In this document: piece after piece, positions 35,521-47,547 of the stretch
How positions within the stretch are numbered: position 1 is the first letter of the stretch
How the letters are laid out: every line of letters starts with the position of its first letter
Source: Casuarina equisetifolia
Taxonomy: Eukaryota; Streptophyta; Magnoliopsida; Fagales; Casuarinaceae
Direction: 5' to 3'
DNA length: 64,000 nucleotides
NCBI GenBank assembly: GCA_028551475.1
Contig: CM052355.1
Location: 25,137,580 to 25,201,579, forward strand
Position numbers and translations under genes: made by a program
The notes under the pieces: generated by a model
Seen by the model: only the letters and a program-made list of their open reading frames with translations
Told to the model about the DNA's origin: nothing
The model's database searches: none

Positions 35521-36521
35521 AAAAAGGAGTGAAGCTTAAAAGCATTAAGTTCTTAAGCCTTTGGGCACACTTGAGAGTTAATGTGTCAGTAAGGAAGAGA
35601 CCAAATAGTTCCGTGGGCCAGACGTCCTATTCCTGAAGGAAGAACAAAGGAAGCAAATCCGAACATCTGCTCGAAGGCAAAACTTGATTTCTACGCTACA
35701 ACGGAAGTGAGAATCTAATTGAATGGATTTGTTGTGGCATAGGGTTGGTTTGACGAATGGTTTTTGACCTTATCCAAATCTTAAACCAAATCAATAGTTT
35801 CTCTTGGATGAATCATTAAAAAAATTAATTAAATAAAAAGGTATTGTAAGAAATAAACAACTAACATCTAATAGTAACAAAAAGAAGGCAGGGTCAATGT
35901 AGCTGACTAACTAGACTGACAAGAGGCCGAACTAGAACACAAAGCACAATTTAAAACTATGCCTTATAAGTCAGATACAGCAAGAAACACGAGAACAAAC
36001 TTGAAATTAACTGCTAGCAGATACCTCATCAATGTTCCAACAAAGAAAGTTCATGAAACTTTATAACATAAAATAATGTTGCGAAGGGGGTTGGGTTCAA
36101 AACCTAAACACATTGTTGTTCTAGTCATTAGAGAAACAGGGGCAGTGTACTATGTGACCTAGAATCATAGGGTTGTTTACCAGCATTGTCACTTAGCTGT
36201 TGATATGGAGAGAAACCATTTCCCTTTTTGGTCTATATAAAACTAATATGTCTGTTCTAATAACATTATAAAAAGCTGAATCCAATTTTTGGAACATTCC
36301 AAAAACTTAGGGATCCTACTACAAGAAGACAAGTAGTATGATAGAAGATTGATTTCTTACTTTTCACCTTTATTTATGTCATTTAACGTAGTTTAAACAC
36401 AAATGGGATACCAGATAAATTTTTCTTTAAATTGCTCAACTTAACCATTATAAGTTCAAAAAGTCCTTATCTTCATTTAATTATGTCCTTCTGAGCTGTT
36501 TTTTTTTTTTAAAATACTTTA

Positions 36522-36538
36522 CATTAAGTTGGTCTTTT
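36522..36538. other. Empty LINE insertion site
   Basis: Single copy of cattaagttggtctttt, duplicated on both sides of the LINE in unit 1 (754..770 and 6566..6582). Confidence 0.85.
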
Positions 36539-36986
36539 TCTTGATGTGCTTTTCGTTTCTATCATCTCTTTTTAAGTTACTCTTTTTAGAGTGGATACTA
36601 CTAAACTAAGAGCATGTCATGCCTAAAGGTCAATTGGAATGTAACTTATTTTCAGATCCTCAATGATAATCTAGGCACACTTTTGGGTTGGTTAATGGAA
36701 GTGGACCATAAGTGGTTTTAAGTACGTAATTAACGAAAGAAAAAATTAAGATAAAAGAAGAAGATAAAAAAACTGCATCTATCATTTATGAGCACAGAAA
36801 GAGATACAAGGACTCGTTATCCCATAAGGATCAACATTTGTCCTGCCAGGGTCACTTTCGGTGATATGATCCGTAGGCATAATCTGCAGATCATGGAACA
36901 TCTACGTACTTATTCTTAGTTTTCTCACACACCAGATCTTAAATACGTATTTATATACTTCACTTTTGAGCTTGCAGTGCTTGGCT

Positions 36987-39108
36987 TCAATTTCCTTCTC
37001 CTCCATGTCCAACACCACCGCCATCATGGCCTCCTCCGAAGCCACCATGCTTTGCCTCTTCTCCCGGGTCCGACTTCAATGCTGCTCCAAATGAAATAGC
37101 TCAAGTTGGTCACTTTTGTCACATTGCTCATGAAAGGGAAATGTCTTGGGGAAAAAAAATAGTAACATCGTAAGGACCAAAGTAAAGGTGAATAGAAGAA
37201 TGATTTAAGAGGTAATATCTAAAATTAAGTTGCTCCCATCTTCTAACATTATTTTGGAGATCAACAAACTTAGAGACAATATTTGTGATGCCTCTACATC
37301 CGGGGGTGGAGCTAAGATTTTTTGTTTTCGATGGGTTCAAAGAAAATTTAAAAACCTAATTGATAAACTAAGTATTTTTATTGTTGAAGCTTATTAGACC
37401 AAAATGAAATCTAGCTAAAAATTTATTATATTAAAATAAAACCATTAAAATAATTAATTCTAATTGTCTACCACAAGTACATCACAAGTACATCAGAAGT
37501 TAATAATTTTTCTAAAAAAAAATTAATTCCAAGATGTAAATTCAGAATTTCTATAGTATTAAGTATACTAAGCAAGTAATAAATGTCTCAGATTATGTGG
37601 TGTTCTACTATCAAATGATCAAATACGTATAAAAGGCATCTTATCTTTAATTGATTTTAAATAGGAAGAGAGTGTGCTTTCTTTAGAGTTCAAATTGACC
37701 TAGTGATGAGCAAAAATTCAAATATTCAAACACAGTCAAGCTATCACATGTTCTAATACAATTTAAGATTTTAGGTTTAAGTAATTTTTTCTATTAATTC
37801 TTAGATTACTAAGTGAAATTTGTATAATAAAAAATTATTTATATCTAACAAAACGAAGGACACATCTATTACAAATCAAATATAGTTTCATCAAGTTTTC
37901 AATCATGTTGAATATATAGGATTTTAATTGTTTTTGAAAGTTTTTTACACAACATAATCTTCCTTACTCAACTTCTTCTTTTCTTCTCTCTCTTATTGTA
38001 CAGGATTGCAGTGCTAAAGGCACCTCGCTAGACGTTCTCACATGAGTGAAGTTATTGTTTTATGTTTTATAAAAAACATATGTTGCTTTTGTTCCTTAAA
38101 ATTACCTGATTTTTCAGGCATGGTTTCAGTTTTCTTGACATCAGACTCGCCCGGATAGCTGCAGCATTATCTGCATTTTGTGGAGAAATAACCTCCGCAC
38201 CATCCATGTTTGCAGCCGGAATTTGATTCCTTTTGGGTTGTTTCATCTGATGCATCAAATTTCAAAGATTTATAGCACAGAAAGGAGTTATAACATGAGA
38301 AAACAGACTATACTTTTTCTGCTTATTAACTCAATACACTTAAAGATTACAAGTCAAGATCCATATGTCAGGAAGTCCACTTCTACCAAAAGGTTGACTC
38401 AAGCATAAGGGGGTTATCCTTCATAAAAAGAGGTTTCTCAAACAAGATTTAGGCTTTTAAACAAGGTTATGGATCTTTAAACTTAGACCTTAATATAATA
38501 ATAAAAATTTATTTCTAACTTAAATTTGATTTCACACCATTTCTTAACAACAATTTACAATTAATTAGTTCCTTTTACTGATTATGCAAGAACATCCAGC
38601 TATTTTTTTTTTCTCTCTTATCATTCTTTTTTCGAGCGTCTATAGTTTTCAAGAAAGAAGAATCTGAGTTGCCTCAACTTACATTTTTCAAGCGTGGCTT
38701 GTGTCTTCGTGTGACCGGACTCGCCTGGGTGGCAGCAATATTTGTTGCATATACCGTGAAAGTAGCCACCACAACATTTGCAGCTTCTCTTTCCATCATC
38801 TAGACAGTTTATCTCATTTGCGTTGTCCCCTGCACGGTTTCACAAGTGTAAAATATATTCGATGAAACATTATTGTTGGACATGCAAAAATCTATCTAAT
38901 AAAATTTTCGCTTGAATTTAACTTTAAAAAATTGAAAGAGGGAGAACTCGCTGTTCTTTTGTCGCAATCAGAACACAAAGGAAAAATGATTATGTTATAA
39001 TAACGTTTTTTCCCCCTCACCTTTGGATGTCTCAAGCACGATAGTGGCGGAGGCTAGTGAAGGAGCTGCAAAGAGAATACCCAAAAATACAAAAGCTTTT
39101 GAGTCCAT
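36987..39108 (-). pseudogene. CRP-2: secreted Cys-rich/Gly-rich protein gene with a nonsense codon
   Basis: Minus strand, four exons: 39021..39108 (signal peptide), 38683..38829, 38106..38246 and 36987..37081. All have GT/AG borders and compatible phases, giving 157 codons. Exon 1 encodes MDSKAFVFLGILFAAPSLAS, a signal peptide like that of GRP-A. Exons 2 and 3 each carry a Cys-rich module (exon 2: CKCCGGYF, then CNKYCC and PGES; exon 3: GWCGGYF, then CSYPGES). Exon 4 is Gly/His-rich with GGFGGGHDGGG. Codon 105 in exon 3 is TAA (38167..38169), where CRP-1 has AAA (Lys). The stop removes the end of module 2 and the Gly-rich tail. A truncated secreted peptide of 104 residues with one complete module could still be made, so pseudogene status is likely but not certain. 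Function is inferred to resemble wall-associated GRPs. Confidence 0.72.
38167..38169 (-). other. Premature stop in CRP-2
   Basis: TAA in frame within exon 3, between an Arg codon and a Cys-Cys pair. The paralogous CRP-1 has AAA at the equivalent place, so a single A-to-T change explains it. Confidence 0.8.
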
Positions 39109-39217
39109 TCTCTTGAATATGTACAACTCCTAAATCTCACAGGTAAGATTTTGAGAGGTATTCAGTGTGATTCTTTAAGGAATAGAAGGATGCGGATAAT
39201 CCTTCGTCCTCAACCAT

Positions 39218-39225
39218 TATTTATA
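39218..39225 (-). promoter_or_regulatory. TATA box of CRP-2
   Basis: tataaata on the minus strand, about 110 bases upstream of the CRP-2 ATG. The same octamer is found upstream of the GRP genes. Confidence 0.65.
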
Positions 39226-39269
39226 GTGCTGAAGCAGTATTAAAAGTCACGAGGAGAAGACACTAGCCA

Positions 39270-39500
39270 TTACAGATAAGGGATGATGTTCCACCTAGAG
39301 GCTAGAACTTTGTAGGCTGGTGAAAACTTTGGCTCTGGGTACGCATCTTCAACTTCTTTACTGATCCATTTGACGGGAATATGGGCTAAACGAGGACGAG
39401 TGTACAGTTCAACCTGGGCAAGTGATACGATGGGCGTCGAATATTTTGGCTCATTTTGCACTTCCAACTTCTCTGTGCTTCCGTTCGAGACTTGTAAATT
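39270..39500 (-). pseudogene. Conserved reading-frame fragment of unknown origin
   Basis: A minus-strand frame of about 65 codons (39270..39467) contains EPKYSTPIVSLAQV, YTRPRLAHIPVKW and DAYPEPKFSPAYKVL. Part of it is preserved in the same frame at 14860..14960 in unit 1. I do not recognise the protein. It lies upstream of CRP-2 and may be an exon of a lost gene or a transposon. Confidence 0.35.
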
Positions 39501-39589
39501 TTGAACACATTAAGGGAACAGATGGTGGCAGCTAGCCGTCAACCTTGACTCGTAAGTAACAGGAGCTAGCCGTCAATCCCGCTTATTAT

Positions 39590-40966
39590 TGTTGTCTAAA
39601 ACGCCTGATCATGTGTTATGTGTACGTTTAATCTAGGCTTAGGAAAAGGACCAGCATGGGGAGCATTTAACGGTCCCTGCAATAAGCATGTTCTATCCCC
39701 TGCCAGTAGTACCATGCCCAAAGATAAGACTTAGCTATGTATATAAACCCGTTACTCTTTCATTGTAAGAGAGTTTTGAATGATAAACTTGTTAGTGTTG
39801 AAGGTTTCCCAACACCCACCCACAAACCAACCCGCCCCCCATGAAAAGAAAGGGCTTGTTTTTTCCTTTAAATCCAAAATGCTTTTTTGTTTGCCAGTTA
39901 CATGCTTTGATTTACATGCATGTAACATTTGGCATTATAGCCAAAAGATCTGAGTTTGCGGGAAGAATTGAATATCCATGGCTGATGGATGTTTCCATCG
40001 AAGGATTGAGGCAAATTTAGACTGTTTAGCTAAGTTGAGAAGATAGTGGACAGATCAGGATTGATAGATCAAGGGGGCCAAACATAGCCAACTCAGATCA
40101 AGTTTGAGAAAGAAGCCAAACATTCTTCTATCATCTGTCAAGAAGAAAACCACTAGGCTCTACCAAAATCAGGCTGGTCACCTACACTGCACAAACCACG
40201 CGGTTTCGACACCACGACTGAGGAACATGGTAAGTCGTCCTCGCGTTTCTCCAAATGCCTTCCACCCAGTTACGTGCGGATCACGAAGCCATGCTCATTC
40301 ACTTCAATGTTTTGCCCGACTTGAGCCACCTGACGGCATTCCGGCTTAATTCGGCCACATTCAAGGACAAACGTCGTCAACGTATTCATGAGAGGGGTCA
40401 TGTGGCTTTGTCGCCACCACTTGAAAAAGCCATTGATGACGGCTAAGTTGTCCAGCACTGAGGAAGCCAAAACCCATGTAAATCTAGTTGGCATAGGTCT
40501 AGTGTTAAAGGGGGACTTGGCTAGAGCTAGGATAGGCTGGAAGGAGAACTGCTTGATGTTCTTGATGTTCCAGTGACTGGGCTATACTTTACTGACCATG
40601 GTTGGCCACCACCTTCCAAGTGGTAGATTACGCATTTTTAGTCATGGGCCTCTTTTGTTATTTTTTATATATGTCGTTTAAAGTTCAGTATTGAATTATT
40701 AGGAGTTTGTTTTTAAGAATTACATATTTGTTGAGTTCAAACTTTCCGGGTGCAGGAAGCTTGCTCTCCCTTGCCACTAGTGCCATGCCTAGAGATAAGG
40801 CCTGACTATGTATATAGACCTGGTATTCTTTACTTGTATAATAGTTTTGAATGCTAAAGTAGTTAGTTCCAAATGATCTTTTTTTTCTTTAATGAAACAA
40901 AACCCTTAAAATTCAAAATTTTTGTTTGTCGACCAATTATTTGCTTTGATTTACAGGCATGTAACA
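39590..40966 (+). mobile_element. Small non-autonomous LTR element, copy in unit 2
   Basis: Counterpart of 20590..22252. The left LTR ends at 39927 (tgtaaca), followed by a primer-like tggcattatagcc at 39930. The right LTR ends at 40966 (gtaaca). The internal part is about 400 bases shorter than in unit 1 (the region near 21130..21400 is absent). Its right half also occurs inverted at 48218..48947. Confidence 0.55.
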
Positions 40967-41065
40967 ATATCCTTTAGAAATATTCTAACTCTACATGATG
41001 ACAAGTTAAGTTGTAGGAACCTTCATATATGTATGCACACATGCACACACATGCACACACTAAAG
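40327..41065. repeat. Inversion breakpoint duplication B
   Basis: Its reverse complement is present at 48218..48947. The B copy ends exactly where sequence jumps into the Copia-2 3' end (41061..41065, short overlap taaag/aag). See the finding on the inversion. Confidence 0.82.
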
Positions 41066-41544
41066 TTGAAGGGGTAGAATGGACCTAAAGCTTGGAGCGA
41101 AGAGTGTGAAAATGAGCCAAAGAAAGACCTTTGGTAAGATGTCAACATGTTGATCCACAATGCAGATGAACTATAGGTAAAGTTGGCCACAAGCAAGACA
41201 CTCTCAAACGAAGTGAAAGTCAATCTTAATATGTTTAGTGTGAGCATGGAAGACCAGATTGGCAGTCAAATAGAGAGCTGAAAGGTTGTCACACCAAAGA
41301 GTTAGAGGATGGGGTGGAAAAGCACGGAGATCTTGAAGGAGACATTCAATCCACATGAGTTCTGCAATAATGTCAGTAAGGGACTTATATTTAGCTTCGG
41401 TGCTAGACCGAGCAATAGTGCGTTGCTTGCAGGAACTCCATGATATAAGATTGTGACCAAGAAAAATACAAAAACTACCGACTGAGCAATGATCATCATG
41501 GTCACCGGCCCATCCAACATCATAGAAGGCATGAAGAGCAGTAG
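41061..41544. repeat. Inversion breakpoint duplication C (inverted copy)
   Basis: The 3' end of Copia-2 pol (RNase H and tail) on the minus strand. The same segment is present on the plus strand at 48948..49429, where it continues properly into the 3' LTR. Confidence 0.82.
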
Positions 41545-44130
41545 ATGGGCTGCGAGTAAGAAGAAGGCCAAGATGAGGAGTAATTGCAAGGTAGCGTAGG
41601 ATGTCCTTGATAGCTTACCAGTGAGCAGTAATGGGGCAATGAAGAAACTAATAAGCTGTGTTAACCGCATAAGCAATGTTCGGGCAAGTGAGGGAGAGAT
41701 AATTGAGAGCACCAACAATGCTACAATAAAGATCAAAATCTTTAAGAGGATCACCACTCTAGATGGGAAGAAGCTCATTAATAGTGCAAGGAGTCAAGAC
41801 AACTTTGGCATTAGCCATCTTGGCATGGGCCAAAATATCTCAAGTGAACTTGCCTTGGTAAAGGATAAGCCCAGTCAAGGTAGGCTAAATTTTGACTATA
41901 AGAAAGTAGTGAAAATGCCTAAGATCCTTAAGAGTAAACTCAATCTATAGAACTTGAAGGAGATGGGAGAAAGGTGCATAGGGAAAGGTGGCAAGAATAA
42001 TGTCGTCCACATAGATGAGTAAGACCAAACTATACTAGGGTGTATAGAGAGTGAAAAAAAAGGAATCAAAGGCAAAGATGATGAAACCAAACAATGTTAG
42101 GAATATACTAAGCCAATGATACTAGGCACGGGGAGCCCATTTCAGCCCATAGAGAAAACGATGAAGCTTGTAGACATGATAGGGCCAAGCAATATCCACA
42201 AACCTAAGAGGTTGTACCATATAAATGACTTTAGACAAATAACCATGAAGAAAAGCATTGGAGACATCAAGTTGGTGAATTGGCCAACCCTAAGAGCAAG
42301 CAAGAGAGATGATAATACAAATAGTGACAAGCTTGGCAATGAGGCTAAATGTCTTGGTGAAGTCAATACCCTCTTGTTGGTGAAAACCTTTCGCTATGAG
42401 GCGAGCCTTATAGTGCTTGAGGGAACCATTAGCCTAGAGCTTAATCTTGTAGACCCACTTACAGCCAATAGAATAAGCACTAAGAGGTAAGGGAACCAGA
42501 GTCCATGTACCATTATAGATCAAAGCAATGTAATCGATAGCCATAGCTTCTCACCAATGAGAATCCTAAATAACTTAAGAAAAACATATAGGTTCAAGTG
42601 AGGGGGAGGAGGGGGAGACGACAAGGGCAAAGGTGTGAGCACAAGTTATAGTGCGGCAGAGGATAATGCCATCCTAGAGGTGGGTGATTGGGTAGGGAGG
42701 AGGGGTTGGAGAGGTAGTAGCAATAGGGGAGGGTAGGGTGGCCGCAACTAAGGACTCAGGACCAATGGGGTTTGAGGAGGAAGTAATGGGAGGGTATGAA
42801 GATGGACGAGGTAGGGAAGGGGTAAAGGGAAGGATGTGTAAATGTGAGGGAGACTCGGTAGAGGGTGATAGGGAAGGAGATTGGGCAGGTAATGTGTAAT
42901 AAGGGAAGATAGCCTTATGGAAAATGGAATCAACAATAATAAAATATTTCTAGGTCGTAGGGCAATACCTAGCCTGAAGGATAGCTGAGAAAGATACAAA
43001 CATGGGAGCGTGGAACGAGGTTGTGTGGAAAGTACAACTGAAGATAAGGGAACACTACACAACCAAACACATATAAGTAGGAAAGGTCAGAAAGGCGATG
43101 AAACAACACCTGCCATGGAGAAAGATGCCTAAGAACAAACATTATGAGGCAGTTGATTAGGAAGATGGCTGTATCAAAAGCAAAGTCCCAAAAATGGGTG
43201 GGGACTGTTGCTTGAGTGAGAAAAGCAAGGCCAATCTCAATAATGTGGTGATACTTGCGTTTGGCAACCCCATTTTGAAATGGAGCATAGGGACAAGATA
43301 GTTGCTGATGAACACCATGTTGCTGAAGGTATGAGTAAAAGGCCGAGGAGAGAAACTCGAGAGCACCATCACACTGTATAGTCGGCAACTTGCACTAAAG
43401 TTAAGTCTCTACAAATTTATGAAAAATTGTAAATTTATCAAGGAATTAAGAGCGAGAAGAGAAATGGTAAAGCCAAGAGAAACAAAAGAAGTCATCATTG
43501 AAACAAACATAGTATTTATTTTCATTCCAAGACATTTTAGGAGATGGACCCTAAACATCAAAATGTACTAATTGAAGGGGTGTAGTAGACTTAGACTCAG
43601 AAAGGGGGTGGGACTAGCAATAAGTCTTACTAAGAGCACATGTTGTACAAGGGGGAAAAGATGAGGATACAAAACTAGTGTTGGTAGACTTCAAAAGGAG
43701 AACAAAAACTTTAAAAAAGGGATAACCGAGACAATGATGCCACAATAAAAAGGGACTAGAATGAATGACAATGAATGCATAAGGGGAGACAAGGTGCCAC
43801 GGGAGGAGACTTGATAAAGGCCACGATCAAAAGTGCCATGGAAGATTATCTACCCTGTAAGACATGAAAGAGCCCAAAAATGAGATGCATAAAATAAGAA
43901 GTAACAATAATTATCATAGGCAAATTGGGAGATAGATAAAAGATTCTTAGTAATGGAAAGGACAACCAAGACATTTTTAGTTGAAACAAAGGAGTGTGGA
44001 AACTACTTGTATGGGTGATGGGAAAGGAGACACCATCGCCCACAGTGAATTGCTGGGTACTAAAAGTATGGAGTGACACTAGAAAAAGTGGAAGCAAAGT
44101 TAGTGATGTGGTGAGACGCATTAGAGTCTA
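41302..44130 (-). pseudogene. Copia-2 pol, broken
   Basis: In order on the minus strand: a protease-like motif near 44110..44125 (LDSNASHHIT, Asn where the family has Gly), a gag/pre-integrase part (43846..44090), integrase core (42969..43388) with QCDGALEF and SCPYAPFQNGVAKRK, reverse transcriptase (41880..42500) with YVDD near 42005..42016, and RNase H (41302..41600) with WAGDHDDHCS. In the integrase the Glu of the usual GVAERKH is Lys, so the catalytic D,D-E triad is lost. Several stops and shifts separate these parts. Confidence 0.85.
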
Positions 44131-45235
44131 GATGTTAAGAGGCTAGGTTAAAGGAGGAAAAGGGAGGAGGAAGATAATAGTGGGACATAAGGGGAGGGAA
44201 GGTGGCATATTGGGCTTGAGGAGCATAAGAATAAGGGTTTGGGGCCAAAGGATAAGCATAGTGGGCTTGAGGAGAAAAACGTGGGCCTTGGCCCAATTGA
44301 AAAGGTGGCATAAAGGTTGGGTTTAATCACTCGTGACATTTGGCAACATGGTGACCTAGCTTGTAGTAGAGATGGCAATAGGGGTGGCCTCGAAAAGATC
44401 CATGGTTAGTGGAACGATTGGGCCAATTCTGGGCTTGCAAGAAAAGGAGAAGTCCATCTCCTGTGAGCTGGCCTACGAATTAGCCTACAAAGAAGCCACT
44501 TGTGTACAAGCCCACATGCGAACTCACGAGCAAGTGTATAAGAGGGCTTGCATACAAACCTGTGTATTGGTCCACATGCTGGCTCATGGGCTGGCTTATG
44601 TAAAAGGCCCCAAGTAGGACCTAATATGGGTTAGTCTAAAATTACCTGAGCCAGACTTACCCCACTGTGAATTGGGGAAGGCCACGAATGTAGCGGCGGA
44701 TGAGACGGCAATGTGCCAATTTTAGTCACGGCAACCCTTATAGGCAAGATCAGACCATGAAATGCTTCATGGCTGAAGGGATCGGTGGCAGTTTTGATGG
44801 TGGCCACAAAGGTGGCCAAGTCATCGAATTCCTCTCTTAAACCCTAAAAAACCTGTGACTACTTGTCCTCAAATAGGTTGCTGCCGATAGCCCCTAGCTA
44901 GTCAAGAAAGTCCTTGACTTACAATAGGAACTTGGTCACTGATCGAGCGCCCTTCGTGATGGTCTGCGACTCTATGCAGATGGCGGCAGAGCAGGCAAAT
45001 GATTATGCTTTGTAGGTGCACTTTAGGAACAACCACGCCTCTGTCTACAATGCCATGTCAATAAGTTGGGTGACAACATTGTTGGTCAAGGTTGCTATAA
45101 GCCAACTGAGCAACTTAGTCACGGTTAAGCTAGGCGAAGTAAGGAAGGTTCGATTTGGCGAAGCCATCGGGTGCAATTAAGGATTTGGGAAAAGCTTTTT
45201 CAAAACCGTCCAAAATGGGGAGGAGATTCTAAGAG

Positions 45236-45240
45236 AGGAG
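45236..45240. repeat. Target-site duplication of solo LTR, left
   Basis: aggag, repeated exactly at 46479..46483. Confidence 0.85.
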
Positions 45241-46478
45241 TGTTTGGTGAAATTCTACATGCAAGTATATATGTCAAACAAGTAATATAATGATAAGAAA
45301 GATATCATCCTGCAGAGATTGATGATTACTACACCAACTAATTACTAATGATGAACAATTCCTAGAATTTATCTAGCAAATCCAAATGATAGATGATAGA
45401 TTACTTAACTAAATTTAAGACAACTAAATACAAGAAATATGTTAAAGCATATGATTTCACCATAACTACTAGGTATTAATATTGATTATTTATGCTTGCA
45501 AGAGGGATAATATCTATATGATTGTAGAACTTCCTAATTTATTCACTATTCTATGTTTAGGTATAGTAAACCTATATAGTTCATTAATTCACTATATCTC
45601 TATATGTGAATTAAAACAAACCAAATGCATTAAGATTTATGAATATTTCAGTTTATATCGAAAGCCACACAAACAATATGGTATATGTTTATCCATATTT
45701 AATTTATGGTCACACATTACAAGAAGCAATTGCATATCATCTTATGTTGATCTCAAACATGCAAATCAAGTCATTTAAGTGGTTGCTTATCATTTAAAAG
45801 CATTAAACACAATAATATGCAACTTCACATAAACAAAATATCTTGCAAAACATATCAATCATAAGATTCATACCATTATAATTTGGTTACATCGTGGCTT
45901 TAACAAAAGTAAAATAAGCATAAAGAAATAATGAGGAAGAATAATAATATGAAATAAAGAATGCATTTTGAATCCAAGAACAAAAAGTCTGTCAGCCTTT
46001 TTGTCTTCTTTTCAAAAAAAACCTTAAATTCTTGGCCTCTCTCTTGAGTTGTACCCAATTTCCATCTCTTCCCCTTTCGCTTCTTTTCTTCTTTTATTTG
46101 GGTTTAGATCTTATCCTAATCAAAGTCGGTTTTGGATACCTAAGCAATTGGGTTTTGAACTCCTAAATTAATTGAGATTTGAATTCCTAACATGACTAGG
46201 TTTTCTATTTATTTAGAAAACCCAACAACAATAGAAAATCTAATAATAATCATCCAAAGCCCAAGCCCATCTTGACTCTCTTGATCTTGATATTATGATT
46301 TTACCACATAATAAGCATCAGGTTCTCCTTGTTCATCCTTTTTCTCCATGCCTCCTTATGCTACATAAACAAGATAAATTTAGGTAAATAAAGAATAATT
46401 CAAATGTTTTTTCACAATTATTAAAGTTATTTATTGCCTAAAATAGGTAAAATAACTCTATAAAAATAGAGTTATCAA
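45241..46478 (-). mobile_element. Solo LTR (probably Ty3/gypsy) nested in Copia-2 gag
   Basis: 1238 bases on the minus strand, beginning TGATAACTC and ending CCAAACA (TG...CA). It is flanked by perfect five-base duplications aggag. The first bases form a short palindrome (tgataactctatttttatagagtta). There is no internal coding sequence or primer site, so it is a solo LTR left by recombination between two LTRs. The start resembles LTRs of Ty3/gypsy elements known to me from grape; the class is inferred. It postdates Copia-2 insertion. Confidence 0.85.
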
Positions 46479-46483
46479 GGAGA
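46479..46483. repeat. Target-site duplication of solo LTR, right
   Basis: aggag, equal to 45236..45240. Confidence 0.85.
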
Positions 46484-46664
46484 ATGGGCAAAAGGTAGGT
46501 TCGCTAGAGGACATAGTTGGACTCATTGAAATGGTCGAAAAAGGTAGGGGATGGGACTGCCAATGACGATGTAGGGTTACTTGGGAGGGTGGAAATAGAG
46601 GAGGAGTGGGAATTGTTGGAATCAAAGGCCATTGGGGTCGAATTGGAGGGGTTTGCCAATGGCT

Positions 46665-46676
46665 CAAGTGATACCA
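46665..46676 (-). promoter_or_regulatory. Copia-2 primer-binding site
   Basis: On the minus strand tggtatcacttg directly follows the 5' LTR. The first eight bases match the tRNA-iMet primer site. Confidence 0.75.
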
Positions 46677-47091
46677 TGTGAGAATTTGACGTTGGCTACC
46701 TAAATGGAAACCTAATTTGGCCTAAATTATAGAGAGGAGGAAGAATAATGGAGGAGAATAAACCTTAGTTTTATTTCATTGATAAAACTTTGATTCAATT
46801 GATTATGTACATAATCTTTACTATTTAACAATATAATTGAAATCTAAATAAGGAATTACATATAATTATAATCAATTATAAATGGATTTGGCAAGAATCA
46901 GCAAGAATTGGAGATTCTCAACTAGGGTTTCGCAAAGGCATCGGGAACAAACCAGGTCATCTCATAGGTGAGATCGGGTTGTGGATCAATTCATGGGTTG
47001 TTGTTGGGTGGAGATTGCTGACATGTGGCTGACGTGGCATCCACGTGCTTTGCACGTGCTAATGGTTGTGAAGCGCTCTTTTGTTCTAACA
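46677..47091 (-). repeat. 5' LTR of Copia-2
   Basis: 415 bases, TG...CA, on the minus strand. Its partner on the plus strand is 49439..49856. The first 69 bases of both align without gaps but with many mismatches, so the element is old. Confidence 0.85.
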
Positions 47092-47547
47092 AGTGTCTTG
47101 AACTAGGACCTATTTAGCCCTAAACTACCTTGGTTCTAACCGAGCCAAAACATTTTTACTATAGCAGCAACTCATGTTGTCTCTATTGCAGCATTATAAA
47201 CATAGTTTCATCACTATAAATTGTTCTTCAAGATAGATGTTTACTATTGCCAAGGATACCTCAATGAGGCACTTGGATCATACTGACATTTTCATCGCAC
47301 GTGCAACGAAGGCCACCAAAGGGCTAGTGAAGTAGATGATGCCAAATTGCATGGAAAGATATCTTAGGGGAGATATTAAGGATACTTTGGTGGCAACAGT
47401 GGGTATGCCAATGGAGGTCATGGCAACCGAGGTGGATATGGCGGCAAAAGGCACTATTACCATGGATGTTGTCATAGGGATTACTATGGTAAAGGTTGCG
47501 GAAGGTGTTGTTCTTATGCAGAAACCGAAGACAAGCCTTAAAACTAA
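47092..47547 (+). pseudogene. GRP-C exon 2, inverted relative to exon 1
   Basis: On the plus strand, 47307..47547 aligns with GRP-A exon 2 (about 240 versus 284 bases, with deletions). Preceding intron sequence (47092..47306) matches 23324..23540. The splice acceptor AG has become AA. The Gly-rich frame is shifted, and the penultimate codons include a new stop (CAA to TAA). Its exon 1 lies 2.6 kb downstream on the opposite strand (50159..50269). The gene can no longer be transcribed as a unit. The 3' flank continues to about 48217, conserved with 22300..23039. Confidence 0.82.

Larger units (their letters stand above)
35755..39570. repeat. Segmental duplication unit 2, left part
   Basis: Collinear with 1..753, 6566..9157 and 14855..15060 of unit 1, in the same orientation and without the LINE and LTR insertions found there. 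It retains the empty LINE target at 36522..36538 and the uninterrupted CRP exon 1 and promoter. Confidence 0.88.
44131..46632 (-). pseudogene. Copia-2 gag, interrupted by a solo LTR
   Basis: The gag begins at an ATG at 46632 (MAFDSNNSHSSSIST) and runs to about 46480 with one stop. It is then interrupted by a 1238-base solo LTR and resumes at 45240 with ILDGFEKAFPKSLIAPDGFAK-like sequence in another frame. A His/Cys-poor region and the join to the protease follow toward 44130. It is inactive. Confidence 0.7.
41061..47091 (-). mobile_element. Copia-2: Copia retrotransposon body with 5' LTR, inverted portion
   Basis: Minus strand. It has a 5' LTR (46677..47091), primer site (46665..46676), gag (44640..46632, interrupted by a solo LTR), protease, integrase, reverse transcriptase and RNase H, ending at 41061 without its 3' LTR. 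The missing 3' end and 3' LTR are found on the plus strand at 48948..49856. The outer side of the 5' LTR is GRP-C intron sequence, so the element had inserted into the GRP-C intron. The split into two oppositely oriented parts is explained by an inversion. The coding region has many stops. Confidence 0.88.
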
